64,000 bases of DNA, taken from NCBI RefSeq assembly GCF_932526225.1, contig NC_064035.1:2541501-2605500 (forward strand), in the 5' to 3' direction. Shown one piece after another: positions 43,200 to 55,300 of this stretch. Position numbers and translations under genes: made by a program. Numbering within the stretch: position 1 is the first letter of the stretch; every line of letters starts with the position of its first letter. This DNA is from Nematostella vectensis (Eukaryota > Cnidaria > Anthozoa > Actiniaria > Edwardsiidae). The notes beneath the pieces are model-generated. The model saw only the letters and a list, made by a program, of their open reading frames with translations, was not told the origin of the DNA and made no database searches.

Positions 43200-46100
43200 T
43201 TACTATCTCTTTTCCGCATCGTGCTGGTTCATAATTTATAATAACTGGCATCATTTTTTTTCTTGGCTATGCGATGCATTTGAAGATATTACTGATATTA
43301 AATCTCGAAATGCTTTATAAAAAGTCCCAGAACTGCGTCTCCAGAATCGTATTTTAATAAGGCAGAAAACTGTCGCATTCTATATGACAAATACATAAGG
43401 TTTTGGAATCAATTGATCTCCGTGTGTCAGAATTTCTTTATCTTAATTACTTGGTAAAGAGAGAACCAGTTAGATCAACAATTTTTTATGTTTTCGTTTT
43501 AAAAATTTGGATGCATTCTCTTCTGTATTTATTTTTCACTAGAAGCGCCTATTACTTTTTGGTAAGATTCTTCATATTTTCTAAAGAATGCTTAATCGTT
43601 TTATACGTTTGTTGTTTCCTTTTCTGTACGCATAAATTGTGACACGAATTGTTTCTACATAGATCATGAAAAATATGTCGGAAAAGGATTTACCTCGAAA
43701 TGCCTCTAGCTTGTGAATCCGATAAGCCGGTTAAGCGCGCTGGATTAAACTCAAAAAGGCCATACTTTTTGTGTCTTTAGGTAGTTAGGGGAGATTTCAG
43801 GGGGATTTATCATCCATTTTCATTAGATTCGTACTGTACAGCGTGAGATCACTGACACTTATCCATAAAGCAAACCTTACCTGTCTTGCTGATAATTCCC
43901 TTGGAATCTCTAGTGATAAGACCGAAGAAAAAAACTGCAAAAAGGAACTTCTGTCGACCAACCTGGAGGCAAAGTTACTCGTTACTTTTTTTTATCATGG
44001 CGATGCAACAACGCCAGTCAAGTATTTCAAAATCCTTGCATTAAGAAACTCGAAGAATCTGCAATATATTTTGAGATAAAAATAAACACTCACAGTACGT
44101 GATCAAAACGTTCGTTTTCTACTTTTTTGCATTTCCCTTAAAAACAACCATTGATTCTCAACAATGCAATTGCAAAAAAAAAACCGTACATATATTTTTT
44201 TTATCATTAATGGGGTTTAGTATCCAATATTTACCACCATCTCTTGATATCTCTTACCGTCATTTTAGACTGTGACCGATTCGGAAATCCTGCTCAGCGA
44301 GCTTGCATCTTCATGTTTCTGACCCTACACCTCAAACTACAGTAAACGTCGAGTAATAAGCAATAAAAATAAAATTAAGCTTGCACAAATACTTTCCGGT
44401 TATCTTAATTTCACAATCATTCAGACCTTTTTTCGCTTTAGTAATAACTCAAAGTCAGCTTAAAAAAAAGTTAATATAAAGTTATGCGACGCAGCTGCTC
44501 CCTGTGTTGATGAGATAAACAATACGCCATTGTGAACGATTTTATTACTTTCTGATGACTTTAGGCCGTACTATTGCTACAATAAAAATCTTGATGGAAG
44601 TTATATTACGGTCCATGGTAATATGGTAATAAAATCATGTATTTGCGGCTCCGCCTTTAGGCAATGCCTAAGAATCTAAATATTTATCTTATTAAACAGC
44701 AATGGTTGGGAGTGGACACCGATGGTGTTGCTGTGATGCGATTTTAATTTTACATTACTGTGTGTATAAATATGGCCAAAAAGTAATTAAAGGCCAAGAA
44801 AAAATTTAGAAATCCACCGAAAGCAGGTAAATTCAAGGAGTGATGTGGTCAGATAAGCACAGATTCCATAAAGTAATACATTATTATTATTATTATTATT
44901 ATTCAGAGCATAAACTCATTAGCGACAAGACTCCTCCAGGTCTTTCCATTATTTGTTTGAGCTACTGTACGTAGCGTTTACAACGCATAAGCGTGGGCCA
45001 AAATGCGACTAGAGTCATTCAAGGAGACTTTATCATAGAGGAAATATTTGATTATTCCAGCAACATTCTTTTAGGCTGGTAAAGAACCGACACTCTTCAA
45101 TATATTTTATAGGCTATGAAAAAATTCATATCGTTACTTGAGTAATTAAAAGGTAAATAGATAAAGGCCCTTTTATAGGTAACGTACTAAGGTCAAAAAT
45201 CGTAAAATACTTCAGCAAATGCGCTTTTTGATTTTTCAAAAGGTAATAAATTTGTACAGCAAGTTTCCTCCAACCAATTACGATTTCTTCCAAAGGAAAA
45301 TAGGTTGCCATGGGGATTGGAAACAACAACAGAACGACTCTGCAGGAAAAAGATGTATACAAGAATTCCACTCGATATCACTCGCATTGTCATCAGATTT
45401 TTCTATAGCACTAGTCACGGAACGAGTAGCCCCCGAAATACGATTTGAGCCAAGCGAAAGGGCTCTTTCGCTTGGCTTAAATGGTTATAACCGCCAAGCT
45501 CGTTAGCCTCTGGTACCCAGGGTACCCCCGACAAAATATAAATATAAAAAAATATCCTGTGGATACCGGATACCCATAGAAAACTTTTTTATTTATTATT
45601 ATTGAAATGAGTAATCAATATGCAACAAAAAGCTGTTTCCTAGCGTTGCCAATAAAATATTTAGTTTTAATTTACTGCTCTTCAGCCGTGAACGCTTTCC
45701 CTCAAATGACAAATTCAACAATGTTTATTACTCGGTAGTAGTTGATTTGAGAAGTTGACCTATAGGATCAATAAACAACACTGACAGCGAGAGCATTCCT
45801 GCTTTGGACATCCCCCCCCCCAAGTACCAGATCTGGGAGATCTATCAGACCAAGAGCACAGGACGATTTTATCTTTTATTAGGACAGTCCCGTGCAGTAA
45901 AATATAAAATTGTCCTGCGTGATATGGACTAGTAATATGGAATGCTAAGATAGATATAGGTATAGATACAAACTCTTTAGTGTTTCAAAACGCCACAAGG
46001 CCACATTTGGGTTTTTTTTTACAATAAAGTGTTTTATTACAAAAATTATTTCTTGGTTGTTTTTCATTGCAGGATTTGTTTATATGTATCTATATATTAT

Positions 46101-47190
46101 GGAATTTTAAAGAGAATGAAGTAGGGGGTTGGGTCAAACAAGTTTGGTTTCTCCCGGGGGGTCAACAAAGTTTTAATGTTGACAAAAGGGAGGGTTGTAC
46201 ATAAAATTCAAGTGGAGTGGCGCCGAATACCGACCCTCCCCCGGCCATAAATAATAAACACTCCCTAAGCCGATCACTTTAACATCAGGCCCGTACCCAG
46301 GATTTTTCTTGTGGGGGTGCAACATTCGAAAAAGCAGACCTAATTTTCCGAGGGGGAGGGAGAGTGGAGGGGTGGAGTTTCCCGATAAAAATCTGACCAC
46401 CCAGAAATGAATAAAAGAAACGAATTTTTTTATGCCATTACGGTTTTCTTTTTCGGATTTTTGTACTAAAAAGGTTTGACATATATATAATGATATACCA
46501 GAGTGATCTAGAATGCCTTTTTTTATCTGGTTATGCATTGTTTTGCCTACAAGTAGCACATCTATTGCCGACTGAGTGGATTTTCTGGAGTTCAGGTACA
46601 GGCCTGAACATTCCCGCGAAAATGAAGATATAAAGAGTCGCAGTCTTCGCATCTTCGTTTGCCAGTTTCTCCCGTTTTACCCTCGAGGATAGGATTCACG
46701 CTATCCACAAAGTACAACTATTGCTATTCCTTGAACTTCTGTTTTAGTACGCGAAACAGGCGCCTAAACCGATGAGACGAAGATTCCTTAATACGCGTTT
46801 CCTTAAACTCCTTCAAGTTTTTGTCATAAAGCACTCTGGGTAATTCTGTCATAAAGCACTCTGGGTAATTCTGTCGTAAAGCACTCTGGGTAATTCTGTG
46901 CGGCTTGAGCAATCCTTTAATTTTCATCAAGCGTCGTCTCCACTACAACTCAATCTGTGGCCGCCATTTTGACTCCTTGCACCAGCATAGTAACAACCTG
47001 GCACTAGAATTTGATTGGCTGTTACTTATGACATGGCGATCATAACAATCCTAATCAATGTTAGCTCGATCAAAAAAAATTTGACCTCGAATCTCCTACG
47101 ATCGTGCTGATGATGAGCGTGAAGTGCCTAATGACTTCGCGTCCCCGCTTGAGTCATAAGAAACATAACGCCCGATGCTTATGACTCTTA
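43200..47190. other. Intergenic or 5' intronic region with no recognised gene
   Basis: AT-rich with no convincing exon. Contents are an (ATT)n microsatellite at about 44879-44904, a hairpin at 45447-45479, a dispersed-repeat fragment near 46270-46380 and three 23-bp copies of AAAGCACTCTGGGTAATTCT at 46829-46900. The missing first exon(s) of the receptor may lie here or in the duplicated block. Confidence 0.6.
45447..45479. repeat. Short near-perfect hairpin
   Basis: GAGCCAAGCGAAAG and CTTTCGCTTGGCTT are inverted with a 4-base loop. The function is unknown; it may be a remnant of a palindromic mobile element. Confidence 0.6.
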
Positions 47191-47194
47191 CGAC

Positions 47195-47440
47195 TCTAAC
47201 AACACTAGTGGGGACTAGGCTTAAGCGCGGCTGCAGTAGCCGTGCTGCACGGCAAAAGCACGACCGATTCAAACGTCGAGCTTCTGATGTGCCGAACCAA
47301 ATAACATTTTTTTTCTCCATTTTGTGCAATTTTACCACTCACAGCGCGAATCAACGTCGAACCTAATGTATTTGTGTCGATACAAATAGACGATTAGATT
47401 TGGCACGGCAGGAGCGCGACGTATGAACTGGGCCTTATTA
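47195..47440. mobile_element. Second copy of the 16190-16505 MITE family
   Basis: Shares CACGACCGATTCAAACGTCG, AGCTTCTGATGTGCCGAACC and the right end GGCACGGCAGGAGCGCGACG plus TATGAACTGG with the copy near 16.3 kb. The left end is diverged, so the terminal inverted repeat is not clear here. Confidence 0.6.
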
Positions 47441-48290
47441 CCGGCATGATGAGTCGGAAAGGAATCGGAAACAAACAACAGGAAAAAACAGCAGTTTTCA
47501 TAAAATTTATTAGCAGCATAATTTCGAATATTCTATCTACAGTAAATTGAACAATTTGAAAAGTTGACATTGCAAAATATTTTTTTTGCTTCTAGGACAG
47601 AACATTTCTAAATATCATTGATTTGTTTGCCTGTGCGTGATAGGAATACCCAGAGTTCCTGGCGTGCTTGAATATTACGTGACGATCTAGGATACAAGCT
47701 TTGTGGGTGAAATGTGACACAGACCAGTTTACTGGGCTTCATAAAGAGTACCACTTTACTTTATACATTTATATACTAGCTTTCATAAAACAAGAACGTC
47801 AGACAAATTATCCTATAGCTATAGTTAATACAAGAACGCTATTTTAAAATGTTTCTTCATCAAAACAATGCACGAACTACTCCAAATCACGCCAGGAAAC
47901 ATCGTTCAAATTTTCATTAAACTCTTTAATTTAGTTACAGGTTCATATCATTTCTGATTTCTATTTAAAATTTCCCACTCAACATTAACCCATTTAAGTC
48001 GCGAACTCTCAGACTAGCGTTCACTGTCTATCTTAATCACAGTTTTTATAGAGGTCGCTTTACGAGTAAAACCTAATTAGAATCAAAATTAAAAACCAGC
48101 TTCTAAAAAGATTTTAAAATAATTTCCTGCTTTAATCCTGTCTGGTCATGCTGAAACGACAACAACAACAACAAACACCAATAAATATATTTCTATTTAT
48201 TTTTATATGTCTGAAACCCTAGCGCTGTTTTCAAATCTCGAAACATTGAATGGCGCTGTGTAACCGTAGCCTCTTGATTGTCCGCGACAA
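47441..48290. other. AT-rich stretch, possible 3' region of the C7orf57-like gene
   Basis: Downstream, in gene sense, of the last exon found for the C7orf57-like gene. I could not identify a terminal exon with a matching phase. Several TTTATT motifs could be minus-strand polyadenylation signals, but none is distinctive. Confidence 0.35.
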
Positions 48291-48294
48291 GCCG

Positions 48295-48435
48295 ACAAGC
48301 CCGAGCCCTAACCTAACATTGTTTTAGATGAATTCTCAGACAAAGTATACTTGTTCCCGTGACTAAGGAGCCCGAACCTAACATTGTTTTAGATGAATTC
48401 TCAGACAAAGTATACTTGTTCCCGTGACTAAGGAG
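48295..48435. repeat. Two-copy ~65-bp tandem repeat
   Basis: CCTAACATTGTTTTAGATGA, then ATTCTCAGACAAAGTATACT and TGTTCCCGTGACTAAGGAG, occurs twice in direct tandem and is essentially identical. Confidence 0.9.
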
Positions 48436-48479
48436 TCGAATATTTCCGTCATTTAACAAACATTTGATCGTAGAAGGGG

Positions 48480-49305
48480 TTTAGTCAAATTAATACCAAT
48501 ACGGAAGAAAGTGAAAAAAGAGGTTTATCACCAGCGGAAAGAAGTGAAAAAAAGTTTTTTTATCAGAGGGGGAAAGGAGCGAAAAAAGAGGTTTATTACC
48601 AGCGGAAAAGGAGTGAAAAAAGAGGTTTATTACCAGCGTAAAAGGAGTGAAAAAAAAAAAGGTTTATTACCAGCTGAAAATAGGTGAAAAAAGAGGTTTA
48701 TTAACAGCGGAAAAGAAGTGAAAAAAAAGAGGTTTATTAACAGCGGAAAAGGAGTGAAAAAAGAGGTTTACTACCAGCGGAAAGGAGTGAAAAAAGGTTT
48801 TTTTTTGTTTTTAGCGCCGTCAGACGGGGAAAGGAGTGAAAAAAGAGGTTTATTAGCGGCGGAAAAGGAGTGAAAAAAGATGTTTATTACCAGCGGAAAG
48901 AAGTGAAAAAAAGTATTTTTATCAGCGCAGTCAGAGGGGGAAAGGAGTGAAAAAAGAGGTTTATTACCAGCGGAAAAGAAGGGAAAAAATAGGTTTATTA
49001 CCAGCGGAAAAGAAGAGAAAAAAGAGATTTATTACCAGCGTAAAAGGAGTGAAAAAAGAGGTTTATTACCAGCGTAAAAGGAGTGAAAAAAGAGGTTTAT
49101 TACCAGCGTAAAATGGGTGAAAAAAGAGGTTTATTAACAGCGGAATAGAAGTGAAAAAAGAGTTTTATTAACAGCGGAAAAGGAGTGAAAAAAGAGGTTT
49201 ACTACCAGCGGAAAAGGAGTTACAAAATGAAGTTTATTACTAGCGTAAAAGGAGTGAAAAAAGAGGTTTATTGCCAGCAGAAAAGGAGTGAAAAAAAGAG
49301 AGGCT
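48480..49305. repeat. ~34-bp minisatellite downstream of an exon donor
   Basis: About 23 units of AAAAAAGAGGTTTATTACCA plus GCGGAAAAGGAGTG. It starts about 25 bases past the donor of exon 49512-49331 of the C7orf57-like gene. Read in gene sense each unit holds CGCTGGTAATAAA, a weak donor-like sequence. Confidence 0.93.
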
Positions 49306-49330
49306 TATTTGTAACGGCTCGTATACGTAC

Positions 49331-52300
49331 CAGTATGTAGAGCGTAAGGGGGTAGACCGCTGTCCATAGTCAGACGTCTTCTCGCGGGAGATGGCCGTAC
49401 TTCGGGTCCCGATCCACCCACCCAGATGGGGTTGGTTGCGCGATAGGCGGTTCTGGGTCGAGCAAGCTCTTCCATACGCGGTGAAAGCACAGAACTCTCC
49501 ATTGTCCTCGACCTGGAAACAGAAGGGGGAGGGGGGAAGTTAATGTGTGATAAATTCATTTTTTTTGTAATGTATTATAGTGCAAATAAAGTAGAACCCC
49601 GCCAACTAGAACTCTGAAGGGAAACCCAGACTCTCAGAAGCTTCATTACCAGAACCATGACAACTAACCACAGCAGAAATCATGATTCCTGTGAGTTATT
49701 CTTACCTAGATGCCGTTCTTGGTCTTTGGGGCTGGGTGTCTAGAAGTGAAAAAAAAAACATCGTAAAGACATCCTCTTCCGACACAGTACGGTCTTACCA
49801 CCCCCCCCTCCCCTCACAGTATAGTTTTATCCTCAACTCTCCTCCCCCTTAGACTCCATCCTTCTCCTTCTCTCCATCCTAGCCAAGTACAGCGGGCTCA
49901 CATAAACGGCTGCCAACGTTAACTTACTTTTGTTTTCCTCTAAGTAGAACCAGTCGCATTTCCGCTGGTATCGCACAGGAGTGGAATTGCGCGGTGACTC
50001 CGGCATCTTTAGGAGGTCTACATTTAGAAATATCACGTGACTCATCGATATGTTTACAGTGACAACAACAAAAAAGCTGTTCGGAGGGGACGGGGAATCC
50101 TGACATTGCAGCAGTATATAGCAAATACTTCACAGAATAAACAGAAAGCACGGCTTTACCCCGGTGTAAATACCATTCCAAAACGACACCTTTATATTCA
50201 GCTCTGTTTTCATCATTATCAGACAAGAGAAGCTTTGTGCCGCAACTCGTGCACGATAGACCTAGGGCAACATCCGAGACCACCCAGCGTCAAGACTTCA
50301 CCATGGAGGAACAGCCGAGACCAACCAGCGTCAAGACATCACCATGGAGGAACAGCCGAGACCAACCAGCGTCAAGACATCACCATGGGGGAACAGCCGA
50401 GACCACCGAGCGTCAAGACATCACCATAGAGGAACAGCCGAGACCACCCAGCGTTAAGACATCACCATGGAGGAACAGCCGAGACCAACCAGCATCGAGA
50501 CATCACCATGGAGGAACAGCCGAGACCACCTAGCGTCAAGACATCACCATGGAGGAACAGCCGAGACCACCCAGCGTCAAGACATCACCATGGAGGAACA
50601 GCCGAGACCACCCAGCATCGAGACATCACCATGGAGGAACAGCCGAGACCACCGAGCGTCAAGACATCACCATGGAGGAACAGCCGAGACCACCGAGCGT
50701 CAAGACATCACCATGGGGGAACAGCCGAGACCACCCAGAATCAAGACATCACCATGGAGGAACAGCCGAGACCACCGAGCGTCAAGACATCACCATGGAG
50801 GAACAGCCGAGACCACCCAGCGTCAAGACATCACCATGGAGGAACAGCCGAGACCACTCAGCATCGAGACATCACCATAGAGGAACAGCCGAGACCACCG
50901 AGCGTCAACCAGGATAGTGGGAAAGCGAAACCGTGGAACAGGGGAACTATGAATAGAATGCTGCTTTGACCAATCACATGCGAGACTTGCGATTCAGGAA
51001 CGTGCCTCGACAAGCCTCAGCGCCTGAATTCTCGCTTGTGATTCGTCAGAAGACAGTAAACAAGCCACACATATTGTTGGTGTTCATGTGGTTTCACAGA
51101 TTGCGCCGTAACGTTTATCTCATCTCGAGTGAATAACGTGTCCATCAAGGTCTACCATTTTGCTACGCCCTCCCCTTCCTGCATCCTATACGAAGAACAT
51201 TTAATACGTATAATTAAGCATCTACCATCGGCCATCGGTGAACCGTGTATGGTTATCATGCTTAGGGTTTTCACATTTTATGCAATACACCATTACCCGA
51301 ATGGCCTCCTCGCTTGGCCGTCTTGATGAAGTCCGTGTCTCCGTTTTTTATTTGCAGTCTGTTATAGTTTCTGTGCACACGGGCACTCGCTGGTGTCGAG
51401 TTTTCTGGAGTTAGAATTACAATTATGTTGTACGGTGTTATGATTTTATTCCATTTATTCTCTACACACACGTTAGTACACGTTTATGGTATTAACATTA
51501 ATTAGCAATTAACGTCGTTGTCGCCTCTCTAAAGATCGTTAAAGTGATAGATTGTTGCATAAATAAATCAGTCTGCTTTCAAACACAGGACGGGAAGACG
51601 CTTGGACAGACATCAAATAACAAAGGAACGGACGGAGGGACGGACACGTATTGTCATCGCTTGTTTTTACCTCGTCGCGTTATTCAGTGTGTTGCTTACC
51701 TCTCTTATAGGTGTCCTTATTATCTACGGTATCATCATTGAACCATTTGCCCGTCTGCTTCGCCACTTCGACAGCAGCAGTAGACGGCTTGTGCTCTTTG
51801 ATTGCTAATAAATCTACAACATAAAAAATTGTGGAAACATTAACTTCCCAAAAGTTATCCAAGCTTTCTTGGGGGACATCTCGAAATTCAACAATGAACA
51901 ATTTCTTTTGTCAGCAATTTTGTGTTCTATTGTTATTCATGGCGCACTAACCCTCCGCAAACGTACTCTTGACGAGATCGCTCTGCCAATGCGCTCATGA
52001 ATAAGAAAATAATACACGATGGCCGACAAAAGAAATTGTTTGCTGTCAAATTTAGTGATGTTTCCCCAACAGAACTTTTGGAATGTTGTTTAGAATGTCT
52101 TTTCTTATCATTTAACAATAAAATTGTTTGTATTGCAATTACTTTTGGGTTCAGCTATAAATTTTCGTAGATTGACTGGACTAAGATATACAGGCGTCGC
52201 ACGAGCTCGTACCTTTGTGCCCGCCGTCCTTTGCGGTCTTGATGTAGCCCGTGTCTGTCTGTTTGGCACGTGACCTTGGCGTCTGTACAGGCCGGGGACT

Positions 52301-55300
52301 GGAGTTCAAGCTCTCGTGCTGGTACCAGTCCCCACCGTTCTTTTTCACTTTTACCGGTCGAGGTGTCGGCTTATGCTCCTCTATGGCGAGTAAATCTGAG
52401 AAAAAAAATAAAATAAAAGAGGGTTATTTTTGTGATGAACGAGCCGTCTATATTATTCGAGGAGTAATCCGTCATTGATACTCTAAACGGGTGTAAACAT
52501 ACATTCACAAACGTCCACGCGCGAGGATCGCGTGGACGGCTGGATGTCTGAGCGTGACGATAATACATCGCCATTTTATTGTTGTTGGTTCTTGATTGCT
52601 TCTTTTTTTAATCGCGCAGGCCCCCTCCTAGTCCCCTTCGCAGCCGTTCTGGACACGGCGACGCTTGAGCACTAAGCACCGCCTAGCGTGACGAGTTAGC
52701 CCAAGTAACTGAAGCACCGCCTAGCGTGACGAGTTGGCCCTAGTAACTGAAGCGCCGCGTAGCGTGACGAGTTAGCCCTAGTAACTGAAGCGCCGCCTAG
52801 CGTGACGAGTTGGCCCTAGTAACTGAAGCGCCGCGTAGCGTGACGAGTTAGCCCTAGTAACTGAAGCGCCGCGTAGCAAGCTAGCCCTAATAACTGAGGC
52901 GCCGCCTAGCGTGACGAGTTAGCCCTAGTAACTGAGGCGCCGCCTAGCGTGACGAGTTAGATCTTGTAACTGAGGCGCCGCCTAGCGTGACGAGTTAGAT
53001 CTTGTAACTGAGGCGCCGCCTAGCGTGACGAGTTAGCCCTAGTAACTGAGGCGCCGCGTAGCGTGACGAGTTAGCCCAAGTAACTGAAGCAACTCCTAGC
53101 GTGACGAGTTAGATCTTGTAACTGAGGCGCCGCCTAGTGTGACGAGTTAGCCCTAGTTACTGAAGCGCCGCCTAGCGTGACGATTTAGCCTTAGTAACTG
53201 AGGCGCCGCGTAGCGTGACGAGTTAGATCTTGTAACTGAGGCGCCGCCTAGCGTGACGAGCTAGCCCTAGTAACTGAAGCGCCGCGTAGCGAGCAAGCCC
53301 TAGTAACTGAGGCGCCGTCTAGCGTGACGAGTTAGCCTTAGTAACTGAGGCGCCACCTAGCGTGACGAGTTAGCCCTAGAAACTGAGGCGCCGCGTAGCG
53401 TGACGAGTTAGCCCTAGTAACTGAGGCGCCGCCTCAATGTTGCTCTCAATGCTAGAAGGCGCTACACACAGACATTGTTCAAAAGATTTTGTAAAAATCC
53501 ACCTTGGAATCCTAATGACAGCTGGTTTTGTCGCTCCTAGCAAGCGAACGTGAAGATCTTTTAATCCAGTCATGGGATTAGTTCCCAAGGGCCAAGGTGA
53601 GCATGAACCGGAAATAGTCATGTATCGTGTTCGCCTTGATTATCAGGTATCGTGTCACTGGCGATCGGGGTCGTATTCCTTGCGAGATGACTACCGCGGT
53701 TTCCGTGAGACTTTACAAATGTAACAAATAGGAGTATTATGCAACAACCTCCGTATCAACTAGCTCCAAGAAATGTAATAAGGGGGCACTGCTCCTGATC
53801 ATCTCCTTATTCTAATATTAGGGCGAGGGCACTCGACAGAGATTGCGATTCCTCATTGAAAGCGACAAACAACAAGGTTTGGCGTTTCGATCGCTGGGCA
53901 TGCATTGAAATATATTTGCTGAGTTTCGTTGTGGTTTCTGGAAGCTAGCTCATACGGAGCTTGTTGTAGAATCTTCTATTTGTGAAGTCTGTCACGAGAA
54001 CCGTGGGATACCGGAAGTCTTCTCGCAAGAAATAGGAGACCAATTGTAATAATACTGCTGTAGCTATGCCATGTTTTGTAGTAAAATTATTATTTATTAG
54101 CGAGAAAAAGTAAAACTCTTCTAATCTCGAGTCTCGGCCCTTAGCCTCGAGTCGGGGTTTACCCAGACTCAGTCCATCCAGTCCACGTGAACAGAACATG
54201 ATAATCACGCATCACCCCGGGGGTTCACATACTAGCAGATCAATGTTATTATGTGCCATTACAGGTTTGATCACTTGTTCGGTGACCGCCACACTGTAAA
54301 CGTCACAGCTCTATTTTTCTCTCTCATCCAACATGGGTCATGATGAGCTGAAGCGAAAAATATCTGATGCGATCATTTATACCATCTCTCGAGCGCTGTC
54401 GTTCAATGAAGAGCAAACTGATGAACCTAGCGCTAACAAGTCACTTCCAAATTGCGTCGGTACCAGGATTTCCGAGTTAGATAACCCGGTAATTCTAAAG
54501 ATATTCTCGTATCTTTCGCGTGCGGACCTTCTAAAGGCCGCTGAAGTTTGCAAGCGTTGGCACGAGCTATCCTTTGATCGGAGCCTGTGGAGAAATGTAG
54601 ACCTGAAAGGTTACTGTAAGACGCTGATGCAGGGGGAGCGCATCACTGAAGTCACGGAGAAATACCTGGTTTCCAATGTAGTGGCGCTAGACCTTAGTGG
54701 CTTCATGTTGACTGATAGTATACTAGGGACTCTAGCGAATAACTGCCCAGAACTACGCAAGCTTGTCGTAAAATCAGTCAACTTTCAGACGCAAGGGAAG
54801 GAAAAGGAAGTGCTATTTCCCAAGCATTTAAAATTCCTAGATATGCGCTATTCTCATGGAAGTCTGCAGATCTACAAAGCCATTACGCGCTGCTTGCAAG
54901 ACATAAAGTGGCTTGGAATCTGCGACGGATTTATTCTCGCGCTAAAATGCGATGGCTCAAATTTATCTGATGTTTTGCGTGACTTGCGCAGTATTGAGAA
55001 GCTCGACATGAGCCACTGCAAGTTGGCCACCGACGCAGTACTGGCGGCCCTCTCGACCTCTGAGCGACTTCGAGTTCTCAACTTACGCAAGTGTCAAAAT
55101 ATACAGGGCGAAGCACTAGAGGTTCTTATTCCCAACCTACAAAGTCTGGAGACCCTTATCCTGGATGGGACAAGCATCGATGATGCCTGCATAGCAAAGG
55201 TCCCCTGGGAACAAGCTGGATTAAGATATTTAGAGCTTGGTTGGTGTCATTTCATCTCAAGTGATGGTCTCTCGACACTTTTTCCTAAGGTCGCCCAAAT

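Noticed and set aside
48215-48330. Possible terminal exon of the C7orf57-like gene (minus strand)
   Set aside because: All acceptor choices give the wrong phase or an early stop in the attractive frame, so it is not supported.
50237-50969. Overlapping plus-strand frames with EEQPRPPSVKTSPWRNSRDH repeats
   Set aside because: The 41-bp repeat cycles all frames. It is intronic to the C7orf57-like gene.
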